Assembly (NCBI RefSeq): GCF_001625215.2
Contig: NC_030383.2
Location: 58,146,949-58,210,948, forward strand
DNA length: 64,000 nucleotides
Source: Daucus carota subsp. sativus
Lineage: Eukaryota; Streptophyta; Magnoliopsida; Apiales; Apiaceae
Reading direction: 5' to 3'
The notes below the pieces were generated by a model. It had not been told where the DNA came from. It did no database searches and was given only the letters and a program-made list of their open reading frames with translations. Within the stretch, counting starts at the first letter, position 1. Each line of letters begins with the position of its first letter. Both the position numbers and the translations under genes were made by a program. Shown piece by piece: positions 34,275-46,500 of the stretch.

Positions 34275-36267
34275 TGGTTTCGAGTTCCCTGGCCGGATGT
34301 GATTTGTGATGCACGAATGACGATGCATTGACGACTCCACACATAAATTACAGACGATTAACTACCTAACTAAAAAATTAGAGACGATTAAGTATTCTGT
34401 TTACTGAATAAACATGTACTACAAAGACAAGGCTTAAATCACGTTGTTAATTAATTAGTTGAGCTTGTATTATCTCAGTGACGGCATGGACCAAATAGAA
34501 TCAACCTGGTTTAAAAATAGATCTTGCTATAATTAAGGGAGCCGGTCTTTAAATTGATATGCCTCATGTCTACATCTACCTCCAACTAGTAAGATACAAA
34601 AAATGCCTTGCTCAGATTTGCTTGTTCCTTATCATCCTCTGAGATCCGGTATTTTGGTTGGCTTGTTTTCTTTCAATGAAGGGAGATTATTCCAAAAGGA
34701 ATATGCATGATCAATAGTTAAATGATATTTTTTTTGAACAAATTAACTAAATGTATTAGTTACATATATGTACATTGCTATTTGAGCGTGAAAATGAATT
34801 TTAGAGAAATTTAAACATTTAAGTTTAATCTATGTCCCATTTTCTTGACAAACAAATGATTTTATAAACAAAAATCACTGACCGGAACTCAGCCGAAACA
34901 AAGTCTGAATCGTCAACTACAATTTGATTGTGAAACAAAAACGAGCTAGACAATAATCATTTGTTTTCAGATCGCTTAACCCATAGAATATTTAAATTCT
35001 TTAATCTAAAAAGTATTATGATGGCATATCGAGCAATCCAACCTACATTACTTATGAAACTAACAGCATCACAATCGACCTTCAATTGACCTTGACAAAA
35101 CCATGATCGGTATCCTAACGTTCAGAATTATCAATTACATCAACTGATATTAGAGCAATAAATACTCCCAAAATATGAACATAATTTTGTTGTGAAGGAT
35201 GAGCGCTTGGGATATCTACCACCGACTCTGAATCGATTCGAATCATATACATCACCCAAAATACCATATAAATATAATTTTTTTTTGAGAAACTTCCGAC
35301 AAACGTACGAAAACACACACATACAACACAAAACATAATATATTAACATCCGGAAAATATGGGCACGACCAACAAATTTGCTAACAAGATACTCAACAAG
35401 ATCTTACGGATCTTGGTTTTATTGAAAAATTGAAATATAAAAGTGAGGATGGAAGATCGAAAAATGGCTTAACCGGTTTAAAATATAATTTTTAATTTTT
35501 TTAAATAATAAAAGAATTGTTGTTAATTTTTTGGTCAAATTGATTATTGATAGTAAAAAATGGATAACTAAAAAAAACGGAGAGAATATTAAGATTCTAT
35601 TAAATTTAATTATCATATCTAATACAAAGTACTATGTTAAGATGAAATCGACGTTATTATCAAATAAATTGTCATAGTAAAATATAGCATGAGAGAGATA
35701 GTAAATTCAATTATTTGCCGTCCCATGGCCAACGGAGATGCCTCTCGAAAGTGCATTCTTGTTTCTTATCGAATTTTAATAATCCAAACGGAACAAGTCA
35801 AATTTTGTTAGGCTCACCAACAAAGAGTATACTCCATTACTCTAGTTTTTTTAAGTTTCCTTTTTGTGTTTCTTGCCTTTGTGAAGTGACTCTTGGAGTA
35901 ATCCACTCCACAAATCACAGAGCCAAAGGAACATGGTAGGGACCGTTTATTGATTACGTAAAGTGAGTCGTTGGCCTTATCCCGCACAACATTATTTTAT
36001 GCAAGAGTGATATTTAATTTTTGTAATGGGGACAAAACACACCTTTTTACATACACAAGTTTGGTTTTCGTTTGGCCCACGGAAGTGGCGCTCTTCATTG
36101 AATCTGTCGACTGCGTTTAAAAATATAGCGTGAATCTCTCCACCTCTCACGAGATGCATTTCTTTGTATTTTGTGGCATGAGTAGTAGTAGTAATTTTTA
36201 CCTAAACTTTAAGAAATGCTACAGAAGCCGGTGCCCGGTAGAGCGGGCAGCAAAATCTTTCGACTTT
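34275..36267. other. AT-rich intergenic spacer
   Basis: No gene seen. Short frames here lack recognisable protein features. Confidence 0.45.
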
Positions 36268-36335
36268 TTATTTAACGTAAAAAGGTGGAGCAGAAGTAAC
36301 TTCTTATTTAACGTAAAAAGGTGGAGCAGAAATGA
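36268..36335. repeat. short tandem duplication
   Basis: The block TTATTTAACGTAAAAAGGTG plus GAGCAGAA occurs twice with a short separator. It lies inside sequence related to the MITE at 60671-61068. Confidence 0.7.
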
Positions 36336-36495
36336 GATGTAAATAAGCTAATAAAATATTTGAAAAAGAAGCAGAAGTCGTGAGAGAGAAATTAGCGTTC
36401 TCAACTTCTTAAAATTGCTTCTACTTCTTTACACAAACGGATTAAAAAAAACAGAAGTCAAAAGCAAAATTTGCTTCTGGTTCCAAACAGGCCCT
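36336..36495. mobile_element. MITE fragment related to the one at 60671-61068
   Basis: Shares with the 60.8-kb copies the run AATAAGCTAATAAAATATTTG, the block TTCTCAACTTCTTAAAA, and a right end CTTCTGGTTCCAAACAGGCCC like CTTCTGGTTCCCAAACAAGC there. The GGCC(T/G)TTTGG type of end is common in plant PIF/Harbinger- or hAT-derived MITEs. The left end is not clear. Confidence 0.6.
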
Positions 36496-37353
36496 GCATT
36501 ATTAAATAAGCTCACATATAAAAATTAATACTCTGTATTACCTTATCATCTGATGATTAAATACTACATCAATAATTAGGCATTACAAAATTCCTAAACT
36601 TAGCCATTGTTGTTGGAAAGTACCTCTTTGTCATTTTATTGCGATTTTTCTATGTTTAGTCTGACCTTTCAATTAGTACAGCTCACATGAAAAAGGTTCG
36701 AATTATTTTTCTCGATTTTTTATTCTATTTTATCACTGACACTGACAACATTGCCAGTTGTTTGAAAATATATGCAATTGTAAAGCGACAATTTGTCCAT
36801 TTATTTTAGGAAGTAGGTTAAATTATCTAATATTTCATGATAGTATAATTTATTACCTTCAGATAGATCACAAATCTGTTTCCAACTTCTTATACCTTAG
36901 TATTAATTAATAAATTAATAATCTCAATTATTTTTGATGAAATTTATAATTCAATATGAGCGGTAATCGAATCTGGATAAATAACAAGATAAACCTACTG
37001 CTAGGTTATCTAATCTAATAGACTAATGAGAGACCAGGCCGAAACCTAGAGGTTACGGCGGCCGTATAAATGGCGTTGTTGCTACAGGGAATATGGTCAA
37101 ATAAATTAAATGATCGCAACCGTCCTCTACCTTGATTGATCAACTAAATGTTATTTCCTCCATCTCATGGCATGCATGCATGTGGTCTATTTTCACATTA
37201 TTTTGAATAAGCGTGATGGCTTCTCTGGATAAATCACAATTGGCTCTCATCGCACGTTTGTACCCGACAATATACATGTATCTGTATTTGTGGTTCCTCA
37301 CCTTCTTTCATGTCCCCAAATTTTAAACCCCGGTGGCCATTAAAATTAACTTA
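36496..37353. other. AT-rich intergenic spacer
   Basis: No gene or clear element seen. Confidence 0.45.
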
Positions 37354-37928
37354 GTGCTTGTTTGGTTGAATGGGGGAAATAAGTTACCTAAGAAAGTTAT
37401 ACTTCCCCTCCACTGAAACTATATGGGAAGTCCAGCAAACTTGTTTGGTTGTCAGAAAGGGCATTTTGTACTTCCTCCATCATATTTTTTTAACTAAATT
37501 ATAAATTTATTATTTAACACATTTTAAATAATTGTTGTATCCTTTTGTTTATTACAAAATTCTCTATATTCCTCCTTTTTATTATAATATTGGTCTACGA
37601 CATATTTTATATAAAAATTTGTATATAAAAATATTAAACAAACTAATTATTTAAACTTATTCCTCACTCTACATTAGATTATATTTATAAAGTTCTGACA
37701 AAAATATTATTAACACGTTTTAATTTTCTCAACATTTTTTTGTTAAACTAAAAAACATATTCTATATTTTTATAGGGCGAAGAAGTATAATTCAACAATA
37801 ATATTCTCAGTTAAACATAATAATAATAATAAATTAAATCTAGTTAACTAATTATTATTATTATTATGCATAAACATAATAATTTATCAGGATATAATAA
37901 ATAATAATAATAATAAATATAATAATAA

Positions 37929-37973
<45 letters not shown>

Positions 37974-38302
37974 GTGTGTAAGCATAATAATATATTAGGA
38001 TATAATAATAAATATAATAATTAAAATTTAACTAATTATAATTATTAAATATATTACTTTATTATTTTAATATAGGATATGTATTTTTACTTGTATATTA
38101 CATATAAATTAAATCTAAGTGGATGCAGGAAATGTGACTTACCAAGAGGGGAGTGGGTAAGTTACTTCCTGTATAATGTAGGTATTATAACTTCCTGATG
38201 AATTGTATTTCACGTGTATTTGGTAAACCAAACAACAAGGTAGGTCATCACTTCCCAGGTATTTTGAATAGCTGCATAAATTCCTGTCAACCAAACGACC
38301 TC
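37354..38302. mobile_element. probable non-autonomous element with GTTTGGTTG ends
   Basis: Inverted ends: TGCTTGTTTGGTTGAATGG on the left and, reversed, GGTCGTTTGGTTGACAGG on the right, with TTA next to each (37351-37353 and 38303-38305), as for PIF/Harbinger insertions. Inner GTTTGGTTG/CCAAACAAC copies and facing ACTTCC/GGAAGT blocks add symmetry. The AT-rich core includes a long ATT microsatellite. No transposase frame. Superfamily assignment is tentative. Confidence 0.55.
37846..37975. repeat. (ATT)n / (AAT)n microsatellite
   Basis: Runs of ATT and AAT triplets, the longest ~50 bp at about 37926-37972. The opposed runs could form a hairpin. Confidence 0.9.
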
Positions 38303-38305
38303 TTA

Positions 38306-39419
38306 GGCCCGATTGGAATTACTATTGCAAGACAGTGTCATAACAATATTTTAAAAAATATGTGAAAAATTGTTTAATAAATTTAAAAACAGTTTTGAGC
38401 TAAAAACCGTTCTTCAGCTTTTGCTAAAAACCGTTTTTCAGTTTTTGCGGAAAATTGTCATAGATTTCAACATCAAAATTTATAAAAAAAATTATTATTT
38501 TATTATATAATAATTTAAATATAAATATAAAAGAATACTAAACAATCATCTGATTTCAGAACTTTTTCTGACAACACAACCAAACAACATGTGCTCTCAC
38601 AATACTTGATGGGACGTAATAAAACAAATTTTTAATCATTTAATTATAATCCGTCGCATGTGCTCTCACAATACTTGATGAGACGGTAATATAAAACCAT
38701 TGAACCTGATTTGAAATAATAAATTAACTCCAATACAATTTGAAATAATAAACTCATATCAATGGATAGAAATTATTGGTAAAAAGTATTTTAAAATGAA
38801 AGCGTAAAGAGTGATCCGTTCTTCACGTCTACTTCAAAAGTTACCTGGTTGGAGCAGTTGACGATATAAATAAGAAGGAAACTTCACTGACGAGTTTGTA
38901 ATGTGGACATGTAGTCACTTCTCTCGCTATAAATTATGATATTGTAATGAAGTGTAGACTAGTACTTCTGATTCAATAGTGGTTAAGTAGTAAGTAAAGT
39001 TATGTAATCACCTGTGCTTAGTTTAATATATCTCCCTTCACTGAAAAGATGCATCGGATAAACGAGACAAATATGCCAGGATGATAAGTATTTCATTAAT
39101 ATTACATCGCAATCACTCTCTTGGACGAACATCTGTCTGTATGGGGGTATATACCAGTAAAGATGAAATTTGTCTCGTTCACTAAGTCTTGAGAAATTAT
39201 ATAAATCAGTAACTGGTGCCCGAATTGAAACGGAAATCGGTGGGGGTATTGTTAAAGAACATACGGAGTACATATTTAGATTCTTCTGTGCCATTTTTAA
39301 CCATTTTGTTAAGTTTGATTTTCTTATATTCGACCACTTCTGTTTTGGTCGAAAATAACTATTTTCAATCACAATCTCATCTTCAAATAGTCAATTTTTT
39401 TTAGTGATTAAAAAGCATA
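38306..39419. other. AT-rich intergenic spacer
   Basis: No gene supported. A near-direct repeat ATGTGCTCTCACAATACTTGATG occurs at about 38590 and 38658. Confidence 0.45.
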
Positions 39420-39628
39420 TTCTCTCCATCCTAATATGTTGTTCACCATCACTATTTGCACGTATTTTGATATTCCTATTAAATATAATTTATAATTATT
39501 TTTTTAATAAAAGTTTAAACGTCAAATTTCTATTCAGAGAAAAAAATATTATGAAACTATATTTTATTGGCATCTCAAAGTGCGTGCCAAAAAATAATGT
39601 ACAAGAAAACTTGTTGGGATAGAGGGAG
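39420..39628. mobile_element. Stowaway-like MITE upstream of the DLK2-like gene
   Basis: Ends TTCTCTCCATCCTAATA and, reversed, CTCCCTCTATCCCAACA, with TA at each side. About 209 bp, no coding. It lies ~480 bp upstream of the DLK2-like start codon. Confidence 0.65.
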
Positions 39629-39995
39629 TAATTTATTTATGAAATATAAATCAAATAATATAAATTTAAGCAAATGGCCAAATATATTTAATTGTGTACA
39701 TTAATGTATTTTGATAAAATCTTTTGGTCAAAATTAACGTATTTTGCGTGTTAACACGACAAAAAACTTGCGTAATTTTAATAAAACTTTTGGTCAAAAT
39801 TAACGTATTTTGATTGTATATATAGCGTCAAAATTAACCAATTTGTCGAAATAAATCGAGACGGACTAGTAATTAATAATAACATGTTGATCTACATGGT
39901 TACAACAATTATCAATCGGAACCGACTATTTTGGAATCGGATAATAAATATACCAACAAGGCACCTAAAAAATAAGTACTCTCCCTTTGCTGTTG

Positions 39996-40005
39996 ACTAT
40001 ATAAT
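39996..40005 (+). promoter_or_regulatory. possible TATA box of the DLK2-like gene
   Basis: CTATATAATA about 110 bp upstream of the ATG at 40109. It would give a leader of roughly 80 nt. A second candidate, TATATATAG, lies near 39816. Confidence 0.4.
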
Positions 40006-40108
40006 AACTGAGGCTACAACCATAAAGCCGTATCTGCAGACTGCATCTTCTCTTCCTAGCCAGTATCTTCTCATTACTCAAGCTTCTCCTTCCCCAGATA
40101 AACCAAAC

Positions 40109-41445
40109 ATGGTGATTAAGCTCGACAAAACCTTATCTAAAGCCATGAACGCAACCATCATGGGCTCCGGAGACGAGACCATAGTTCTCGGACATGGATT
40201 CGGCACTGACCAGTCTCTCTGGGACAAAGTCATCCCAAGCATATCTGACAAGTACAAGGTGGTTCTCTTTGACTGGTGCTTCTCGGGTGCTATAAAAGAC
40301 CCGGACTTCTTTGATGGAGCGAAGCACACTTCTTACGAGGCGTTTGCGCAAGATTTGGTCGGTCTTATGGAGGAGTTGAAGCTGGAATCATGCACTTATA
40401 TGGGTCATTCCATGGCTTGTATGATCGGATGCATTGCTTCTACTAAAAGACCTCAGCTTTTCAAGAAACTCATACTTGTGGGAGCTTCACCCAGGTATAA
40501 GCAGTCTTGCCACTCGGCTATCAATTTATCGTGTTTCGTGTTTATGATAAATATTTTTATGATCTTTTATTACAAGTGTCAGAAAATTTCATGCTAATCA
40601 AATGGTTCTTCCCATGAGGTTGCGTGGTTCTTGTTTAAAGCAGTTCTTTTTATAGATAAGGAAAAGAGTAAGAGCTTTATTTTTTTAGTAGTACTGTATA
40701 AATAAATCCACTTGAGGTATCGAAACTCTGAGTCTAGCCTACCTGATAATCTAACAAATTTCTTTGAAATTAAAGAGATATCGCGCTCTTCTCTTACAAA
40801 CACTACAAGAAACACGGTCTTTCTGACTGTTGAAATATAGCATAAGATTCATTTGAAGCATTCCTCTAATATTTTAAAATTTTAGATAGATTGGTTCTTG
40901 ACATGGTATCAGAGCTCTAGTTTTTGGCGGATGTCTCAAGTTCCACACACACCAACTGTATCAAACTTGCCGAACAAATATAATGAATCGAAATATTTAT
41001 AATTTACTTTTTTACATGCAGGTACATAAATTCTGAAGGCTATGAGGGTGGCTTTGGGAGCTCAGACATAGACCAGCTCTTATCAAACATAGGCTCCATT
41101 TATGAGCAGTGGGCAACCATTTTTCCCACAGTGGTCATGGATGCAAACGACCCTCAATCCATCGAATATTTCACAAAATGCTTGCAGAAAACAAGGCCAG
41201 AAGTCGCCTTGCCCGTAGCCACCATCGTTTTCCAGTCTGACGAACGTGACCTACTCGAAAAAATAACAACTCCGTGCGCCATCATTCAGGCCACCAACGA
41301 TATCGTTGTTCCCAACTCAGTAGCCGAGTTCATGAACAACAAAATCACTGCAAAATCATCGGTTGAGTACGTCGAAGCCACTGGCCATTTCCCACAGTTA
41401 ACTTCCCATCTGCAGTTCAATGAGGTGCTTGCTAGAGTTCTTTGA
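40109..41445 (+). CDS. DLK2: DLK2-type alpha/beta hydrolase (D14/KAI2 family)
   Basis: Small serine hydrolase of the strigolactone/karrikin-receptor family. Exons 40109-40494 and 41022-41445 (GT-AG, junction SPR|YIN) give 269 residues, the family length. The catalytic triad is intact: Ser101 in GHSMACM, Asp222 in TNDIVVP, His251 in TGHFPQ. The oxyanion region is LGHGFGTDQSLWD. The segment FDWCFSGAIKDPDFFD and the GHFPQLTSHL end point to the DLK2 branch rather than D14 or KAI2, whose equivalent regions differ (recalled, not aligned). DLK2 acts downstream of KAI2 signalling and its ligand is unresolved. A frame open upstream from 39884 would add 75 residues with no family counterpart, so I use the Met at 40109 (MVIKLDKTLS). 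The intron holds a retroelement LTR piece. Confidence 0.92.
40828..40915 (+). mobile_element. single LTR plus primer-binding site in the DLK2-like intron
   Basis: TGTTGAAATATAGCATAAG to TTCTTGACA (40828-40903) looks like a ~76-bp LTR with TG...CA ends. It is followed at once by TGGTATCAGAGC, the classic Copia/TRIM primer-binding site. It resembles the repeats at 34089-34274. No second LTR was found, so this is a truncated copy. Confidence 0.75.
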
Positions 41446-42514
41446 GTTAGACAGCAACATGTAGCCAGCCATGTAATATATGTTAATTAAGTTTGCTTGT
41501 GTGTGATTAAGTGTGTGTTTTACATAATCTAGCTAAATATATGGTAAATGTGTTTGTGATCACTAGTAACTCAGTAGGGCATGTTGTGGTCTGTATGATC
41601 TGGTTTGTAACATTTGGATTCTACTACATTCTGGTTTGTACTTTGTAGTTCCTATTTGATATGACTGTTGATGTTATCAGTGTACAACTTGTAGAATCAT
41701 ATTACTGGTATGGCTTTGTTTGGATCCATGCATGTATCTTTCAAATTACGGACGCTTAAGTGAATTGTGTTAAATAGTCAACCAACCTGAGATTTGGAGT
41801 TATAAGCACTTCAGTAGAATTGTTTTAACTTTTAAGTAGCTAACTATTCTAAAACCTCAAAACACGTAAATTCAAAAAATAAATTTTTTTTCATTATATA
41901 ATATCATAGTGAATATTATTTTTAAGTATTGTTCTAGAAATCAATGAGTAATACATCACTATTAATCTCTGTTTCGTAACTCGTCAAACTGACTAAATTT
42001 TTAATTATTCATTTGGTCCAATCGATTCTTGTTTCATGATTTTATCAATTAAGTCTGATTCTCATTTTTATAACACTATTATAAAGTAGTTATTTATTAG
42101 AAAAATTATTTTGTTTAATACATTATAATAATGTCTTATTATGTAACATTGACCAATGTGTGAAAGTGAGGAAATTATGGAGGAGAGAACTTGAGTTTGA
42201 AGTTGCAATAGCCTTTATAGGCTATGAAGAGAGGAAATGAGTTTGGACATGATCATAATAGAAAAAATAATTACACTGGGCCGGCATATAGCAAGTGGAG
42301 GAAGCACCATTGTTTTTTCACCATGTTTTATATTTTAAATATAAACACTTTGAGATTATTTATTATCAATAGAAAATCTTGGCAAATCTAATCAATGACT
42401 AAAATATTTATAGGCATCACCTAACTTGAATTTGTTTATTAAACTTTTATAATTACATTCTTCTATAGTTGACTAATTCAATAATTTCCCACTTTCTAAC
42501 AAAATTGATTCTAC
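41446..42514. other. DLK2-like 3' flank and spacer
   Basis: The first ~250 bp are probably 3' UTR. The rest is AT-rich with no gene seen. Confidence 0.45.
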
Positions 42515-42706
42515 ATGCCAGAACCTCGTACAAGGCATGATTCATCCAGACCAGGTGCTGAGGTGCAAATAAAATCAACTCGTGTTTTTCAAGACAAGGT
42601 AGCTGCGTGGGAGTCTGGGAGATACTGGGATCCTGGTTTTGGTAATTGGGCTGAGCAAACACTTGTCGAAATTGGACTAACAAAGCCCAATAACTGGAAA
42701 CCTTGA
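42515..42706 (+). CDS. orphan 63-codon frame, possibly an exon relic
   Basis: I do not recognise it. The frame runs from ATG to TGA and its composition looks protein-like rather than random: basic start (MPEPRTRHDSSRPG), then VFQDKVAAWESG and a Trp/Gly-rich segment RYWDPGFGNWAEQTLVEIG, ending PNNWKP. The surrounding DNA is AT-rich and clearly non-coding, and GC content rises only here. The ATG is preceded by a stop, and CCAG at 42517-42520 could be a splice acceptor, so it may be the last exon of a decayed or retrocopied gene. Confidence 0.35.
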   Translation: MPEPRTRHDSSRPGAEVQIKSTRVFQDKVAAWESGRYWDPGFGNWAEQTLVEIGLTKPNNWKP

Positions 42707-43044
42707 TATCCTTTAAGCACAAAACCCAGGCACCTATCTGCAATATACACGTTTTCGTGTCCAAAAAAGTATTATACGTAATTCAAAAAATCAATATTTA
42801 TTTTATAATTAGTAGGGTTAAATAGTTCTGAGATTATCTCATAACATATTTCTAAAATAAATAAATATAATAATAATTATCTAATCTGATTTATTAAATT
42901 CTTTTTAAACGCTTAATCACATAATAAGATAATTTAATTTAATATTTTCTGGATATCTTATTATTCTTATATAAAATGAAATGCGAGCATAATAAATTTA
43001 AATTAAAACGTATAACATTTTCTAAAAAATATGGTTTACTATAA
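42707..43044. other. AT-rich spacer
   Basis: No gene seen. Confidence 0.5.
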
Positions 43045-43370
43045 CTAGCCTTAAACCCGTGCAAAGCACGGGCGGCTATATAATTTTAAACTAATTATTA
43101 ATTATTATATAACAGTAATATATATATATATATATATATTAATAATAGTAAATTTACTTTTTTTATTTTTTAACTAATTATAAATTATATTTAAAAGAAT
43201 AACGGTGGAGTTTTTATCTTATAATATATCAAACTGTTTAGAGATATAAGCCTATGAGAACTCTATGTGTAGCAGACTTTTAGTTATAAAGTGAATACCA
43301 AATCAACATGACGAAACCAAAAATTTGTACGACGACAAATTATACCCATGTTGGCTTATTATAGTATAGA
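43045..43370 (-). mobile_element. short non-autonomous Helitron, next to the hydrolase gene
   Basis: Read on the minus strand it begins TCTATACTATAATAAGCC and ends with a hairpin (GCCCGTGC TTT GCACGGG) followed by TTTAAGGCTAG. It is inserted between host A and T, as Helitrons are, with no target duplication. 326 bp, no coding. Both termini are shared with the longer copy at 46967-47628. It ends 176 bp before the start codon of the hydrolase gene. Confidence 0.85.
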
Positions 43371-43389
43371 TAGATAGATAGATAGATAG
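43371..43389. repeat. (TAGA)n microsatellite
   Basis: TAGATAGATAGATAGATAG directly abuts the Helitron 5' end; it lies in the promoter/leader of the hydrolase gene. Confidence 0.85.
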
Positions 43390-43546
43390 TATAGATGATA
43401 CACTATGTTGATAATCAAGAAATTCAATATATCAATATATATTTTAATAGAGGTTAAAAAGGTAAAAGCACAGAAAAGCAACGCCGAAAAATCTCAGTGA
43501 GGAAACAGTAAAACACATCATTATCCAATCGACTCACCAAAAAAGA

Positions 43547-46500
43547 ATGCGTAGTATAATTTGGGGAGCTTCACAGCAGCTGTTAAATCGATTTTCATCA
43601 CCCAATTTATTAACAGAATCACAAATTTTTACTTGCAATCATTCTACTCGTTGTAGTGTACGGAGGAGGAGCTTATCGATTATGGCAAGCAGCGATGAAT
43701 TCGTCAGAGGAAATGTTCACCAAAACGGCGTCGCTGTGCTCACTCTCGATCGCCCCAAAGCTCTCAACGCCATGAACCTAGGTCACTCCCAGCCTACTTT
43801 TACCATTTCCATTATCTGTAATTGATAGTTTCGAGACCGGAGAATTTTATTCATTTATCGAGATTAGTACTGTCTTTATAATGATAGTTTCGGGATTGGA
43901 AAATTTTATTCATTTATCGAGATTATTGCTGTCTGTGTTAATGATAGTGTACGGACCGCAGAATGTTAGTACTCACTCCGTCCCTAGATACTTTCCTCGT
44001 GTGTCTTTATCACGTTTGCCAATACACACTTTTGATCATTAATATCTTTGATATTATATTAGTATTAAATATAAAAAATTCACCGTATTAAAGTACTCAT
44101 AAATACGAATCCAACAAATTCACTCATTACTATATTTTATCTTATAGATTAGACGTAAATTAGTAATTTGTCTCGTGTTATGAACAGTGCTGACATTTCA
44201 AACGGGCAATGTTTTTAGAGACTGAGGGAGTAGTATTTATTTATTGATATTATTACTGTCTCATTTTAGCTACTCCAATCACTATATATCATTATGTTAT
44301 ATCTTGAAAAATGATTAACAAGAAACTTAAAGAAATTCTCATTAGCAGATGATATGTAAGCCATGTATTACTAAATAGAAATAGAATGGAAAATTACAAA
44401 AAAAATATTAAAAGATTGTGGCAGACACATTATCTACTTGTTAACATTTTCATTAAAATTTTTTCAAGATGTGGCGGAGTGATATATACAGTGATTATAG
44501 TGGCTAAATGAGTTCTCATGGAGATCGGGTAGTCACTTGATAGTTTTTGATGAGAATTATGGTCACTTTGATATAATACCCCTTTATTATGTCGGAACTA
44601 ATAATAAATTTATATGACAAGATTGTTAATATATCGTTCTTTATTACTCCCTCTCTTTGAATATGTTAGTCTGTTTGATTTTTTGCACATATTTTTAAGA
44701 GTTTTGACCACACACTTAATACTATTTCTTAAATTTTCTTTTTGTAAAATAAAAGTATCAGTGTCATATTATGATTCACAAATAAGGAATTATAAATATA
44801 ATATTTTTAAGTGTGCTGTCAGAACTCTTAAAAATACATGTAAAAAGTCAAGAGACTAACAATTCCAAATGTTGGATTGAATTGAAGTGTTATAATCATG
44901 TTTGTTTAGTTGTGTTATTGGCACTTCTGTGTATGGCTGATTAAACCAATTAATGAATGCATGTCTGTGTGTTTTTCTTTTCGATACAATTTTTTTGGTG
45001 TTTGTTGATAGTAGCTGAAGCTGTGTACTAGTTTTTTGAGTTAGATTGAGTTTTAGTACGGGTTGCTAGGGTTTTAGTGTCGAAATTAGATGATTGAATA
45101 TAGTGGTGTGTGTTTCTTCTCAACAGATATGATTAATATATGGGTCGGTTTGTGTGTGTCTGTGTTTATTTGGAAGAAGTTGAATCTGTGCACTACTTTT
45201 TTTATAGTTAAGATAGAGTTTTTGTGTGCCTAGCTAGGGTTTTAGTGGGCACAACGGGCTCTGTGGTAGTTTAATTAAATGATTATTGATATATTAGTGT
45301 GTGTCTGTATGTCCTCTTCTCAAGTTAAACTGTTACTTGTTGATTGCAGCTTATAACTGATATAATTTTATAGTGACTAAATTACTCTTGCTCTTTTTGG
45401 AAGTTAATAGGCTGGAACCAGACAATTACATGAGATATATCATATATAGTATTTTTATACCTTTCTTATTATTCTTATTTACGACGATGCAGATATGGAT
45501 ATAAAATATAAGAGTTTACTTGATGAATGGGAAGTGGATCCAAAAGTTAAATGTGTGTTGGTTGAGGGTAGCTCTCCTCGTGCATTCTCAGCAGGTGATA
45601 TGTTAAACATTCTAGTATTTGTATTGCTAAAATGCTACTTGGGTGGAACTGTTCTTTCTGTTTGAGGTCGTTTAAATGTTACCATTTTCATTCAAAAAAA
45701 ATAAATCACTTTAGCATGTGTTACTCTTTTAATCTTAAATGCAATACTACTGTTTTAAAAAAGATTAATTGCATTTTTACCTCTAAAGATGCCATAGGCA
45801 TCATTTTATATATCACAATTAGTCAAGCCCTTGGATATAACATAGCTTTTGATCTTTTTGGATAATAAGCATATAATTAGAACCTAATTTCATATATACA
45901 TGTGAATAGCAGCTAAGTCCTGAATCTTTCGTAGTTTGTTAATCCTCATTATGTATGTGACTATCGGGATTATATATGATATACTTAGTGGTGTGAAATA
46001 TATTGTGGGTAACCAATCTGGCGATGCAGGAATGGATATAAAGGGGGTTGTCGCTGAAATTCGAAAGGACAAGAACACTCCTCTTGTGCCAAAGGTTTTA
46101 AGTTTATTATATATATATTGTTATAAAATGATGAGGTTCAAATATTTGCTCTTTATCAGTATGACTGATTCATGCCCTTTAATCTGCTTAGTTAGCATCA
46201 TGGGATAGTTACCTTTAATTTGTTTGACTAGAATCTAACCAGTGCTCTGATTAGTTCATCTTTTCTTTGTGTTGCTTCTAATTTATTTCTACTTGACAAC
46301 TTCTTTCCTAGTTGTACTATTATGCACAATTTCTGAACAAAAATCAGTAACTGCTTTGCCTAAAGTTGCCCTGGTCTTGGTTTATCACTTTATCTGCAGG
46401 TGGTGACGTGAAGCAGATATCAACCAAAAAACAACTTTCAGATATGATTGAGGTCGTCTTGTGTCCATTTAACAATCTATTAATAAATAGATGCCCACAA

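Noticed and set aside
39884..40108. 75-residue N-terminal extension of the DLK2-like frame
   Set aside because: The D14/KAI2 family starts near the Met at 40109, and the extension has leader-like composition with a TATA-like motif inside it.
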